Source: Alkalinema sp. FACHB-956 (GTDB lineage: Bacteria; Cyanobacteriota; Cyanobacteriia; Leptolyngbyales; Leptolyngbyaceae). From it: a stretch of 64,000 bases of DNA. Below, in pieces: positions 8,708-18,471 of the stretch. The stretch's first letter is position 1. Every line of letters begins with the position of its first letter. A program made the position numbers and the translations under genes. Below the pieces are notes generated by a model. The model had not been told where the DNA came from and did no database searches. It was given only the letters and a program-made list of their open reading frames with translations. The stretch lies in assembly GCF_014697025.1 (NCBI RefSeq), contig NZ_JACJRC010000002.1, positions 372,001 through 436,000 on the forward strand. The letters are read 5' to 3'.

Positions 8708-9586
8708 ATGAGTCAGTCCATCCTTTCCCCCGTTACCCCTCCGACTCCAAGCCAACCGGCTACCTCCTCCCCAGCAACCCTGGGTGATTTTGCCCAGGAG
8801 ACCCTGGCCCTAACCCGGCGGTTATTCATCCAACTCAAGCGCCGCCCGTCCACATTAGTCGCAGGGGTCGTGCAGCCGTTGATGTGGCTGATTTTGTTTG
8901 GTGCACTGTTTCAGAATGCGCCCCAGGATTTTCTGGGGAATTCCCTGGCCTATGGTCAGTTCCTTGGTGCAGGCGTAATCGTTTTTACTGCCTTTAGCGG
9001 AGCCTTAAATTCCGGCTTGCCTGTGATGTTCGATCGCGAGTTTGGCTTTCTGAATCGACTCCTGGTTGCACCGTTGGCCTCTCGGCTGTCGATCGTGGGG
9101 GCTTCTGCGCTGTTTATTATGGCGATGAGTTTGATTCAAACCGTGGCGATTATTGTAGTGAGCGGTTTTCTGGGGGCGGGATTTCCAACGCTGTCTGGAT
9201 TGGGGCTGATGCTGCTCATTCTGGCCCTGCTGGTCGTTGCAGTCACAGCACTCTCCCTGGGGCTGGCCTTTGCGCTACCGGGCCATATTGAATTAATTGC
9301 TGTGTTATTGGTGGTCAATTTGCCCCTCTTGTTTGCCAGTACCGCCCTGGCTCCATTAGCGTTTATGCCCACTTGGTTACAGGCGATCGCCGCTGCCAAC
9401 CCCCTCAGTTACGCGATCGAACCCATTCGCCATCTCTATCTCCAGCCCCAATGGCATTGGAGTGATATTGTCATGCAAGCGCCTTGGGGAGATGTTTCGT
9501 TGTGGGTCTGTGTCGCGGGATTGTTGGGATTTGCAACGGTGTCGATCGTGGCAATTCAACCCCTGCTGAAGCGATCGCTGGGCTAA
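8708..9586 (+). CDS. ABC-2 type transporter permease
   Basis: Membrane component of the exporter whose ATPase is at 6787. It has 292 residues, with a Pro/Thr/Ser-rich N-terminus of about 25 residues and six predicted helices. The family features LKRRPSTLVAGVVQPLMWLILFG and the central VMFDREFGFLNRLLVAPLASRLSIVGA are present, followed by the C-terminal PLSYAIEPIRHLYL. The gene is followed by a convergently oriented cyclase with a gap of only 46 bp. DrrB-like exporters of this kind move hydrophobic molecules out of the cytoplasm. The substrate cannot be read from the sequence. Confidence 0.9.
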   Translation: MSQSILSPVTPPTPSQPATSSPATLGDFAQETLALTRRLFIQLKRRPSTLVAGVVQPLMWLILFGALFQNAPQDFLGNSLAYGQFLGAGVIVFTAFSGALNSGLPVMFDREFGFLNRLLVAPLASRLSIVGASALFIMAMSLIQTVAIIVVSGFLGAGFPTLSGLGLMLLILALLVVAVTALSLGLAFALPGHIELIAVLLVVNLPLLFASTALAPLAFMPTWLQAIAAANPLSYAIEPIRHLYLQPQWHWSDIVMQAPWGDVSLWVCVAGLLGFATVSIVAIQPLLKRSLG

Positions 9587-9624
9587 TCGTCAGCAACCCC
9601 CGGCTCAGCAGCGGGCTTGCCCTT

Positions 9625-9658
9625 GCGTCCTGTTAAGCAATGCGTCCCGTTAACCAAT
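9625..9658. repeat. 17-bp tandem repeat, two copies, over the cyclase stop
   Basis: Copies read gcgtcctgttaagcaat and gcgtcccgttaaccaat. The cyclase stop (9633-9635 on the minus strand) lies in the first copy. Confidence 0.7.
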
Positions 9659-11444
9659 AGGTCATGACTTCTCCCACGCCCTGAATCTGCATGACCTCAC
9701 GGGGTTCAAAGCAGTAGCGATCGTGTAGGCGAGCATAGATCTCCGGAGTCACTTGGATCCTGCCCGGTAGACCGTTGGATTGCATCCGGCTGGCTAGGTT
9801 GACCGGATCCCCCCAGAGATCGTAGGTGAACTTGGTTTTACCCAACACCCCAGCTACCACAGGGCCACTGCTGATCCCCACCCGAATTTGTAAGGGTTCC
9901 CCCAAGCGCTCCTGTAAGGCAGCAGCGATCGATTGCATCCCCAAGGCCATCTCCGCGATCGCTTCCGCATGATCCGCTTTAGGTTCCGGCACCCCCGCTG
10001 CTACGAAATACACATCCCGAATTGTCTTAATTTTTTCTAGCTTTAACTGTTCTGAAAGTCGATCGAATTCAGTAAACAATTGGTTTAATAATTTAACCTG
10101 TTCCGTGGGGGGAATACGACTGGAAAAAGCAGTGAAATTGTCAATATCGGCAAATAAAACCGAGACTTCGTCAAAACTATCGGCGATCGTTTGGGGGCTA
10201 TGCTTTAAGCGTTCAGCGATCGACTTCGGCAAAATACTTTGTAAAATTCGCTCCGTTTGTTTGCGCTGATGGTAGATCGTTGACTCCAAGCGCCGCCGTT
10301 CGGTAATGTCACGCACCGTGCCCTCATAGTAGAGCAACTGCCCACGGCTATCTTTGACCGATCGAATATTCTCAGAAATCCAAATTTTGCGGCCATCCTT
10401 ACGGCGCACACGCGACTCCGCACCCAAGACTTGGCCATGCTGTTGCAGATAAGTTTTGATGCCTTCCCGCCGTCCCGATTGAATATAGAGCTGTGTTCCA
10501 ATATCCGTAATCGAGACCATGAGTTCCTCGGGAGAATCATAGCCATAAATTTCAGCCAGCGCAGGATTGACCGTCAGAAAATGTCCATCGGGAGCGGTTT
10601 GAAAAATACCATCGATCGAATGTTCGATCATATGGCGATAGCGTTCTTCTAACTTTCTGCGTTCCTGGAGTTCCTGTTGGACTCGAACATTTTGATCCTC
10701 CAATCGTTTTTGTAATTCCCGCAGATTTAATTGATGATTGACCCGCGCCAGCACCTCTTCTACATGGAAAGGCTTACTGATGAAATCAACACCACCCACT
10801 TCAAAGGCGCGAACCTTGCCTTGAGCATCATAAATTCCGCTCATAAACAGCACAGGAATATCTTGGGTTTTAGGATTTTGTTTGAGCTGGGTACAAATGT
10901 CATAGCCATTCATTCCTGGGATTTTAATATCCAAGGCAATCAGATCAGGCTGTTCCTGAAGGGCGATCGCGATCGCCCTCTGCCCATCCATCGCGGTTAA
11001 CACTCGGTAGGCATGTTTCTTCAAGGCAGTGGACAGCAATAAAAGTTCTGTTTCTAGATCATCAATTAAAAGAATCGTTGCTCGATAATGCTGATTTTCA
11101 ATTTGCCGAAAGCCTAATAACTGAAAAATTTCCCGTTCGACCTGGCGCAGTTGCTGCGCATGGCGGGTGGTTGCACTGCTCAATGTCTGATGCAGGAGAC
11201 TCAAATGCTCTAAATGTTTAACTTTAGCGTTCAGCACCGTGGGATCTCGCCAAAGTTGTTCAATCACCAGATTCAGATCGCTCAACGGATCCACAATATC
11301 ACCGGATGCCTGGGTGATGATGGGTTCTAGCCGATCGAGGTTTTGGTGCAGAAGCTTGCGCAGATAATAGACGATCGCCGGTGACAAATGCAGGTTGGGC
11401 GGATGCGATAGGTTGAGATCAGAAGGAGAATCGGAGTAGGGCAT
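9633..11444 (-). CDS. REC-PAS class III adenylate cyclase
   Basis: A 603-residue cytoplasmic sensor-effector. Order: an N-terminal helical region (1-125), a response-regulator receiver (about 125-240, phosphoacceptor Asp in LIALDIKIPGMNGYD), a coiled coil, a PAS/PAC domain (about 265-385) and a class III nucleotide cyclase domain (about 425-565). The metal Asp residues in FADIDNFT and TIRDVY, the adenine-selecting Lys in EKIKTI and Asp in YDLWGD, and the transition-state Asn and Arg in VNLASRM are all present, so it should make cAMP. The usual Gly of TIGD is Arg here. The gene stands alone, convergent with the ABC permease. The input signal is unknown. Confidence 0.92.
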   Translation of the reverse strand: MPYSDSPSDLNLSHPPNLHLSPAIVYYLRKLLHQNLDRLEPIITQASGDIVDPLSDLNLVIEQLWRDPTVLNAKVKHLEHLSLLHQTLSSATTRHAQQLRQVEREIFQLLGFRQIENQHYRATILLIDDLETELLLLSTALKKHAYRVLTAMDGQRAIAIALQEQPDLIALDIKIPGMNGYDICTQLKQNPKTQDIPVLFMSGIYDAQGKVRAFEVGGVDFISKPFHVEEVLARVNHQLNLRELQKRLEDQNVRVQQELQERRKLEERYRHMIEHSIDGIFQTAPDGHFLTVNPALAEIYGYDSPEELMVSITDIGTQLYIQSGRREGIKTYLQQHGQVLGAESRVRRKDGRKIWISENIRSVKDSRGQLLYYEGTVRDITERRRLESTIYHQRKQTERILQSILPKSIAERLKHSPQTIADSFDEVSVLFADIDNFTAFSSRIPPTEQVKLLNQLFTEFDRLSEQLKLEKIKTIRDVYFVAAGVPEPKADHAEAIAEMALGMQSIAAALQERLGEPLQIRVGISSGPVVAGVLGKTKFTYDLWGDPVNLASRMQSNGLPGRIQVTPEIYARLHDRYCFEPREVMQIQGVGEVMTYWLTGRIA

Positions 11445-11994
11445 AGGAGCATGTCACAAACCAGCATTGCATTCCCCTCAGCAAAATACTCTTCACTATT
11501 TGGCGCAACCCATTGCTCTCTTTCCCAATCTTTTACATCAATAACCTAAAACGCCCTACAACGGTGCGAGCAATCCTCCAAGTTTAAGGGAAGCCTAGGG
11601 CATAACCGGGGCTATGTCTTCGGCAAATACTCAGCAAATGAATGACTCGACCAATACAAGGGTACGAATACAAGGGTAATTGAGAAAGCTCGTCAATTAA
11701 TAAAGAGTAAAATATTAGGGATCTCCAGATTCTAAGATATTTCAGGGATTAACAGGGGTTTTCCTCACACTTATCAGGAACTTTCTCAGGAACTTTTCCT
11801 GAGGAACTTTTCCACTGAGGTTGAAAGTCTTTGTTCAAGGAATTCTATTTTGTGTCCCTTCTTTGCCAGACATGCCACTCGTCTTCTAGCGTCTTCAGTA
11901 CAATAGAGGTAGCAAGCGGGTGAGAATCATCCCTGGCAGAATTCTCGTTATGGGTCACGTCTTGACTGGTCATCGTTTCTATTGCAGAACATCT
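11445..11994. other. Gene-free region between cyclase and a secreted protein gene
   Basis: About 550 bp without a supported gene. Near 11775-11820 there are decayed repeats of the type 'caggaactttt'. Promoters for the divergent genes on either side presumably lie here, but none is clear. Confidence 0.5.
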
Positions 11995-12408
11995 ATGAAA
12001 CCCTATCCTCATCTTGCACGTCTGATGTTTGGTTGCCTGCTGGGCAGTGGTCTGATGGTTATCAGCAATACTTCTCTCCGGGCACAAACCGCTGCGGACT
12101 TGGATCCACTCAAGGATTTTCAATCGGATACCGTGAGTGATCCGTTTTCCGATCGCACAGGGGATAACCGGGGCTTGTTCAACTTGATCCATCGGGCTAT
12201 GCAAGGACAAACTAATTTGGATCCTGCCTCTGTTTCGATCGAGCAGCGGAAAAATGTGGACGATGCTGCGGCTGCCTTTCGGGCGAGACAGCAGCAGTTG
12301 TTGCAGAAGCCAACCAATTCAATTCCAGGGTTGATGATTCCTGCACCGACGGTAACTGCGCCAGTGGTCAACGATACTCCAGCCACGGTGTCTTCTCCCA
12401 CGCCCTAG
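11995..12408 (+). CDS. Small exported protein of unknown function
   Basis: A 137-residue protein starting at ATG 11995 with a classic signal peptide: MKPYPHLARLM, a hydrophobic stretch to about residue 28, then an AxA-like site near SLRAQTAA. The mature part is hydrophilic, with a helical Gln/Ala-rich stretch (DDAAAAFRARQQQLLQK) and a Pro/Thr/Val-rich tail. Resemblance to short periplasmic proteins of cyanobacteria is only general. Upstream in-frame codons (ATG 11950, GTG 11920) would put 15-25 residues before the signal and are less likely. A hairpin with a T run follows at 12449. Confidence 0.65.
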   Translation: MKPYPHLARLMFGCLLGSGLMVISNTSLRAQTAADLDPLKDFQSDTVSDPFSDRTGDNRGLFNLIHRAMQGQTNLDPASVSIEQRKNVDDAAAAFRARQQQLLQKPTNSIPGLMIPAPTVTAPVVNDTPATVSSPTP

Positions 12409-12448
12409 GGGCATCAGCCGTTGCACGCTGTTTATAGATTCGAGAGAT

Positions 12449-12482
12449 CCCTAAATCGCTGTCCCGCAATTTGGGGGTTTTT
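12449..12482 (+). terminator. Intrinsic terminator after the exported protein gene
   Basis: The stem ccctaaat pairs with atttgggg (one G-U pair), with a loop of about 12 bases, and runs into ttttt. It is 40 bp past the stop. Confidence 0.6.
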
Positions 12483-12567
12483 GGCATGACTATTTTGGTA
12501 TGACCATTCTGGATTTGGTCTATTTTTCTGGCAACTCGTTGAACAGCCCAATCGTCAGCCGCAATTC

Positions 12568-15500
12568 CTAGGAAGGGCGCAGGTCTATTGTGGCGTTTCT
12601 GGGCAATGGAGCCGAGGCGGGCTGGTAGATAGGAATAATGACCGTAAATTCTGCCCCTTCATTGATTGCAGACACACAGCTTAATGTGCCAGAGTGCTTT
12701 TCAACAACAATTTGGTAGCTGATGGAAAGGCCCAGCCCCGTCCCTTGGCCCGTTGGCTTGGTTGTAAAAAAGGGTGCAAAGAGTTGTTGCCGAGTGTCTT
12801 CAGTCATACCCGCGCCATTATCGCGAATGCGAACAGCAATATGTTGTGGATCAATCACTTCTGTGTCTACCCGAACCACACTCGGTAAGGTTCGATTGAC
12901 TTCAAACGTCCGATGTTGACAGAGTTCATCAATCGCATCGATCGCATTGGCAATCAGGTTCATAAAGACCTGATTCAATTGGCTGGGATAGCATTCCACC
13001 AACGGCAGATCACCATAGTGTTTTTCTAGCTGGATCGCAGGCCGTTCCTGGGTCGCCTTGAGTCTGGGTTGCAAAATCAGGATCGTCCCTTCTAAACCTT
13101 CATGAATATCGACCGATTGCACCTCCCGTTCGTCCGTTCGCGAAAAATTGCGCAGGGAAAACACTAAATTGTGGATGCGTTCGCTTCCCATTTGCATCGA
13201 ACTAAAAATCTTTTGCAGGTCATCTAGCACAAACTCGAGATCCATCGTGTCGATCTCAGTTTGGATCGCGGGGGCTGGCTCAGGATAGTGCGCTTGATAG
13301 AGTTGAATCAACTGGAGAAGTTGCTGAACATAGGTGTCTGCATAGTCAATGTTCCCGGCAATAAAGTTCAAGGGATTTTTGATTTCGTGGGCCACCCCTG
13401 CAATTAACTGCCCTAAGCTAGAGAGTTTTTCCGTTTGGACTAATTGGGCCTGGGTGCGTTTGAGGTTGCTGAGCATCTCCTCTAACTGTTCGGTTTGCGC
13501 TTGTAACTGCTGCCGAGATTGGGCGAGGGCTTGATTTTGGAGTTCAAGTTCCTGGGAATAGTGCTGAAGATTGCGGTAGAGGCTAGCATTTTCGATCGAG
13601 ATCGCAACCTGAGCCGTGAGCAATTTCAGCACCGCCAGTCGATCGGGGGTAAAGGCTCCCAGGGTTAAATGGTTTTCAAGGTACAAAATTCCCGTCAGCT
13701 TGCCTTGATAGACCATCGGGAAGCACAGAACGGATTTTGTTTGCTGCGCTTGAATGTACGGATCGCCGCCGAAGCGATCGTCGAGGGCCGCATGGTTTAG
13801 GACGATCGTGGTGTGAGTCCGTTCCACGTAGGCAATCAGCGTGAGGGGCATCCGTTGGGATAAATCACCGGCGTGATCGCGATCGCCCTCGGAGATCGTC
13901 GTCTCCCAATCTTCCCCTTCTGACGGGGCATTCACATAGCCCTCAGCTTCAATCTTCAGTTCAGCATCCCGTCGCACCACCAAGAGCCCCCGATCAGCTC
14001 CTGCGTTCTCAATCACAATTTTCATCAGCTTTTCCATCAAGCTGCTAAACACGATCTCACTGGAGAGGGCTTGGGACGCTTTGATCACCGTCATCCAGTC
14101 TAAGGTCTGCGTCGATCGCGCATTCCACGGTTGTTGAGGCGACTCCGGGAAAAGCCGATCGCTTAACCAAGTTTCCGCATCCCGTCGAGGTTCGCTCCCG
14201 GCTAATTGTTGCCAGTCCTGCCGTAGCTTCACCACTTTGGCGGTGGCTCCCCATTGAGCATAGGCCGCGCAAGCATCCTGAAAATACGATCGCGCCATCC
14301 GCGATCGGTGTTGCCGACGGTGATATTTGGCGGCCTGTTCACAGGCGATCGCCTCAATGGCCCAACAACCTTGTTCGTTCGCTGCCAAAATGGCGCGATC
14401 GTAGAGCGTAGTTGCTTCCGCATCTAACCCTTGCAACTGAGCCATTTCCGCTTGAATCAAGAGGAAGCGATGACCATAGTTGGCAGGACAATGGTCAGCC
14501 CATTTCTGAAATTGGCCGCAATGGGCTTCTAGCGTTTGCCAGATGTGCGATCGCTCAGACTCTGTTCCATGGGGATAGCGGGCTGCCAGCAGGAGCGCGG
14601 TATAGAAGTAATGCTCCACCGCAATGGCCACGCCAAAATGGCTATCCACAAGTTGTGCTGAGGCTTGCGCGATCGGATGGGCCTCCTCGTACTGTTCAAA
14701 TAAATACAGACTTTGGAGTTTGTAAATGTAATATCGGCTGAGGGTATTCTGAGGTTCGTTAGGTTGTTGCAGTTGTTTTAAGAGTTCGGTTTCCGAGATT
14801 TCCCCACCGCTAAAACTGCCGTCCGCCTGGGTCGCTCCCTGTAAACTCCGAATAAACTGTTGTTTAATCACCGCATCGTTAATAAACGTGGAACTGCGTC
14901 GCTGCGTTGCAAATTCCTGGGATTGCTGAATATCCTGTTCCGCTTTGTCTAAACTGATTCCGCTCATAAGGGTGGTATCAGCTCGCAGCACCAGGGAATA
15001 GAGGGCGTAGAGAAATTCTCCAGTTTCACAGCACTGCTGGAACGCCCGCAGTAAATATCTTCGGCAGTCTAGAAATGACAGTTGCCAGTGTGCGAGCAAT
15101 CCCCCAAAGCTAAATTGCGTAATCCCTTGCAAGGAATTGAATTGCTCACTCATTTGCAAGGCAACTTGGCCAAAGGCGTGGGCCGTGGGATAGTTTTCCG
15201 CCGCACTCAGAATGGTGCCATAGGCGACGCAGCCATAGGCAGAATGGGCCGTCAGCCCCTCGCGTAAGGTTCGTTGCACCATGCGCAAGATGACCCACTG
15301 ATAGAACAGACGATCGCGGGTCACCGATGCGGCAGCCAAGTATTGCAATACCTGCATGATGACTTGATTCTGAGCATCCTGAGCCCGAGAGAGCCTAGCT
15401 AGGTGGGCAATGTCCCGATCGCCGAGGGTATCTTCTAGCAACTGTTGGAGCTGGTTATGTTCGGCTGCAACGACTGCGCGATCGATGACCGCTGGAATGG

Positions 15501-18099
15501 CTTCCCCTAGCAAGCTCAAGCCCGCCCGTCCCAGCTCTAGTGCCTCCGATCGCCGATTTTGACTGAGGTAAAGCACCATTTGCGTGGCGTAGACTTCCAC
15601 CCGTTCCAGGTCACTTCGAGCGTGGGTAAGCAATGTACTAAAGGCAACATCCGCCCCTTGCCAGTTACCACAGAGATATTCACATTCCAACTGTTCACTC
15701 AGCAGATCAAAGGTGAGGGAGTAGTCATTTTCCCAACTGTTGGGAGGCAGGAGGGCAATCCCCATGGCGAAGTATTTGCGAGCCGGTTCATAGGCAGCAG
15801 CAGACTTGGCTTTTTTGCCTGCCCCTAAATTGAGGTGGGCCAATTGCCAGCGTTCTTCCGGTGTGCGGATCAGATCGCGACCGGCATTGAGTTGGTTAAC
15901 GACTTCAAAGAGTTGATCATCCTGGCGCAAACTGAGCATTTGCCGCAGACACACTTGGCCTACTTTGAGATGGAAGACTTGACGTTCTGTGGGCAGCAGG
16001 AGGGAATAGGCCGCCTGTTGCACCCGATCGTGCAAAAAGCGAAAGGTAATGCCCTCGGGTTGCTCTTGGAGCAGCCACAGTTCCCAATCCAGCGATCGCG
16101 TGGCTCCCAAATTAGCAGGCAAAAGCAGCCCCTCCCGAAAGGCATCCCAAAGTCCTTGGGCCGTTTCAGTGGGGGAGCTACCCTGCACCACGGATAGCAA
16201 TCCCAAATTAAACTCATTCCCAATGCAGGCCGCCACTTTGAGCAACTGTTGCGTGACCACTGGTAAGCGTCGAATCTTATCAATCATCAGATCCACAACA
16301 TCTTGGGTAATGCCCAAGTTCTGAATCTGGTTTAAATTCCACTGCCAACCGCCCTGCCCATAGTCATAGGTAATTAACTGCGCACTCTCTAGAAATTCCA
16401 GCAGTTGATTCAGAAAAAAGGGATTGCCTTGGGTTCGATTAAATAACAGCTCCGCAAAGGGGGTAATGGATTCAGGACTTAACCCAAAACTATCTGCGAG
16501 TAACTGAACCGTATCGGGCAGATGGAGCGGCGGGACTTCCAACACCTGGGTAATCGGCAGGGACGCCAGTAGATGGAGGGGATGGTTACCCTGGATTGGT
16601 TGGGAGCGATAGGCTCCAATAATGAGTAACGAAACTTGATCAAGCTCCGTTAGTAAGCGATGCACCAGGGTGAGAGAAGCCGCATCTGCCCACTGGAGAT
16701 CATCCAGGAAAATCACCAAAGGATGATCCTTTTGGGCAAAGATTCGCAGAAATTGTTGCAGGACTCGATGAAATCGGTTTTGGCTTTCGAGGGCATCAAG
16801 TTTGGCTGGCGGCGATGGCGTTTTGTCTAGAAGAACGGCGATTTCTGGAATGACATCAATCAGGATTTGGCTATTGTTGCCGATCGCTTGGGCTAGCTTT
16901 TCGCGCCATTGCTGTACTTGGGCATCGCTCTCGGTCAAAATTTGGCGAACCAATTCCTGAAAGGCTTGAATCAGGGAAAGATAGGGCACATCCTGACGAA
17001 ATTCATCAAATTTACCCGTGATGAAATAGCCTCGTTTTTGCAGAATCGATCGTTGGAGTTCATGGACCAGGAAGGACTTGCCAACCCCTGCCGCCCCCGA
17101 CACCAGAACAAATTCCAGCTGGCCTTGGCTAGCCCGTTGAAAGGATGCTAACAGTGAAGTCAGTTCCGTATCCCGACCGTAGCGTTTTTGGGGAAAGCGG
17201 AACTGTGTAAAGCGATCGTGCTGAGCCAGCGGAAACTCAACGATCGTGCCTGTCTGCATCAGTTGTTCCAGGCAGTGCTTGAGATCCGCCTTCAGGCCAT
17301 AGGCACTTTGATACCGGTCTTCCACGGTTTTCGCCAGCAATTTCATGACGATCGCGGAAAGCCCCAGGGGGATCGCTGGATTTTGTTTATGCAGCGGCAC
17401 GGGTTGGCGAGCAATGTGACAATGTACCAGTTCAATGGGATCCTGAGATTGAAAAGGCGGTTGTCCAGCCAAAACTTGATACAGGGTCACCCCTAACGAA
17501 TAGAAATCCGTTCGATAATCCACAGCCCGATTGAGGCGTCCGGTCTGTTCAGGAGAGCAGTACATCAGGGCATGCCGAAACGGGGAGGCCAACTCCCAAC
17601 GGCCTGAAACCGATGGCAGTCCTGTATTCATCCCAAGATTAATCAGCTGTACCGTTCCGGTGGTGGGGTTAATGAGAATATTATTCGGATCCAAACTATG
17701 GTGAATAATGTGTTGCTGGTGGAGTTGGCCCAAGGTCTCGACTACTTTCACAGTCCACTGTAAAATTTCCACCAACGAAAATTTTGTAGACTCAATCCAG
17801 TGGGCTAGAGGGTAGCCACCTAAATCTTCCAAAACCAGCAGGGGACATTGTTCACTCATTTCTAGGTTCAACACCTGGGCAAGGCCCGAGATGCTAAATT
17901 TTCGACTTACCTCATACTCATATCTCAATTGATGAATGATTGAATAGGCGATCGAATCCACTTGAATGGCTTTCAAGAGGACAGGTGCCTGATCCTGGTT
18001 ACGAATCGCACGGTAAATTACCTGGCCTGCAACTTGGTAAACCTGCTCAACTAGACAATACCCTGGAATGGAACAATCAATCAGTGGGGCATCCAGCAT
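12568..18099 (-). CDS. Giant hybrid: degenerate kinase domain, AAA-type ATPase, GAF, histidine kinase
   Basis: A 1843-residue signalling protein. Order: a protein-kinase-like domain (about 15-285), a predicted STAND/AAA ATPase with P-loop GAAGVGKS near 338 and Walker [13 protein letters not shown] near 465, a long helical TPR-like region (about 640-1300), GAF (about 1370-1505), a coiled coil, HisKA with GVAHEIKNP near 1570, and HATPase with intact N and G boxes to the end. In the kinase domain the HRD motif reads HHS and DFG reads NLG, so the catalytic and Mg-binding Asp residues are missing and it is probably a pseudokinase. The start at ATG 18099 has GAGG seven bases upstream. An in-frame start at 18129 is possible. 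Confidence 0.93.
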   Translation of the reverse strand: MLDAPLIDCSIPGYCLVEQVYQVAGQVIYRAIRNQDQAPVLLKAIQVDSIAYSIIHQLRYEYEVSRKFSISGLAQVLNLEMSEQCPLLVLEDLGGYPLAHWIESTKFSLVEILQWTVKVVETLGQLHQQHIIHHSLDPNNILINPTTGTVQLINLGMNTGLPSVSGRWELASPFRHALMYCSPEQTGRLNRAVDYRTDFYSLGVTLYQVLAGQPPFQSQDPIELVHCHIARQPVPLHKQNPAIPLGLSAIVMKLLAKTVEDRYQSAYGLKADLKHCLEQLMQTGTIVEFPLAQHDRFTQFRFPQKRYGRDTELTSLLASFQRASQGQLEFVLVSGAAGVGKSFLVHELQRSILQKRGYFITGKFDEFRQDVPYLSLIQAFQELVRQILTESDAQVQQWREKLAQAIGNNSQILIDVIPEIAVLLDKTPSPPAKLDALESQNRFHRVLQQFLRIFAQKDHPLVIFLDDLQWADAASLTLVHRLLTELDQVSLLIIGAYRSQPIQGNHPLHLLASLPITQVLEVPPLHLPDTVQLLADSFGLSPESITPFAELLFNRTQGNPFFLNQLLEFLESAQLITYDYGQGGWQWNLNQIQNLGITQDVVDLMIDKIRRLPVVTQQLLKVAACIGNEFNLGLLSVVQGSSPTETAQGLWDAFREGLLLPANLGATRSLDWELWLLQEQPEGITFRFLHDRVQQAAYSLLLPTERQVFHLKVGQVCLRQMLSLRQDDQLFEVVNQLNAGRDLIRTPEERWQLAHLNLGAGKKAKSAAAYEPARKYFAMGIALLPPNSWENDYSLTFDLLSEQLECEYLCGNWQGADVAFSTLLTHARSDLERVEVYATQMVLYLSQNRRSEALELGRAGLSLLGEAIPAVIDRAVVAAEHNQLQQLLEDTLGDRDIAHLARLSRAQDAQNQVIMQVLQYLAAASVTRDRLFYQWVILRMVQRTLREGLTAHSAYGCVAYGTILSAAENYPTAHAFGQVALQMSEQFNSLQGITQFSFGGLLAHWQLSFLDCRRYLLRAFQQCCETGEFLYALYSLVLRADTTLMSGISLDKAEQDIQQSQEFATQRRSSTFINDAVIKQQFIRSLQGATQADGSFSGGEISETELLKQLQQPNEPQNTLSRYYIYKLQSLYLFEQYEEAHPIAQASAQLVDSHFGVAIAVEHYFYTALLLAARYPHGTESERSHIWQTLEAHCGQFQKWADHCPANYGHRFLLIQAEMAQLQGLDAEATTLYDRAILAANEQGCWAIEAIACEQAAKYHRRQHRSRMARSYFQDACAAYAQWGATAKVVKLRQDWQQLAGSEPRRDAETWLSDRLFPESPQQPWNARSTQTLDWMTVIKASQALSSEIVFSSLMEKLMKIVIENAGADRGLLVVRRDAELKIEAEGYVNAPSEGEDWETTISEGDRDHAGDLSQRMPLTLIAYVERTHTTIVLNHAALDDRFGGDPYIQAQQTKSVLCFPMVYQGKLTGILYLENHLTLGAFTPDRLAVLKLLTAQVAISIENASLYRNLQHYSQELELQNQALAQSRQQLQAQTEQLEEMLSNLKRTQAQLVQTEKLSSLGQLIAGVAHEIKNPLNFIAGNIDYADTYVQQLLQLIQLYQAHYPEPAPAIQTEIDTMDLEFVLDDLQKIFSSMQMGSERIHNLVFSLRNFSRTDEREVQSVDIHEGLEGTILILQPRLKATQERPAIQLEKHYGDLPLVECYPSQLNQVFMNLIANAIDAIDELCQHRTFEVNRTLPSVVRVDTEVIDPQHIAVRIRDNGAGMTEDTRQQLFAPFFTTKPTGQGTGLGLSISYQIVVEKHSGTLSCVSAINEGAEFTVIIPIYQPASAPLPRNATIDLRPS

Positions 18100-18471
18100 C
18101 AAACAACCTCGGCGCAATCGAGCACACAATCAACCATGGATCGTTGTACCTAATCATTAATAGCTTGCCCCAGTAAGTTTATGGCCTATCAAATGGAACT
18201 TTTTCGTTCCTCAGTAAAATTACAGTAGGGTGTACAGGTATTCAGTACAAAATTGGGTCAGGTGCAAAATTGGGTCAGGCACAAAATGGGTAGGACGCAG
18301 AATTCCCGGTGGTCATGGATCGGCCTAGGAGGCTAGGGAGATCGTTATTCCCCAGCCTCCGTATCTCCAGCCTAGTATCTCCAGCCTTCAGTCTGAACCA
18401 GTCTGCTGTACCGTTCAGGAGCCCCCGTTCTGGATAGCAATAACTGGATCTGAACAGGAATTCATGACAAA
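18100..18471. other. Gene-free region with short repeats
   Basis: About 370 bp with no supported gene. It contains 17-bp repeats (18248-18295) and a two-fold 'gtatctccagcct' motif near 18360-18385. The promoter of the giant kinase gene should lie at its left end. Confidence 0.5.
18248..18294. repeat. 17-bp tandem repeat, two and a half copies
   Basis: Copies of caaaattgggtcaggtg at 18248 and 18265 (two mismatches), followed by a partial third copy. Confidence 0.75.
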
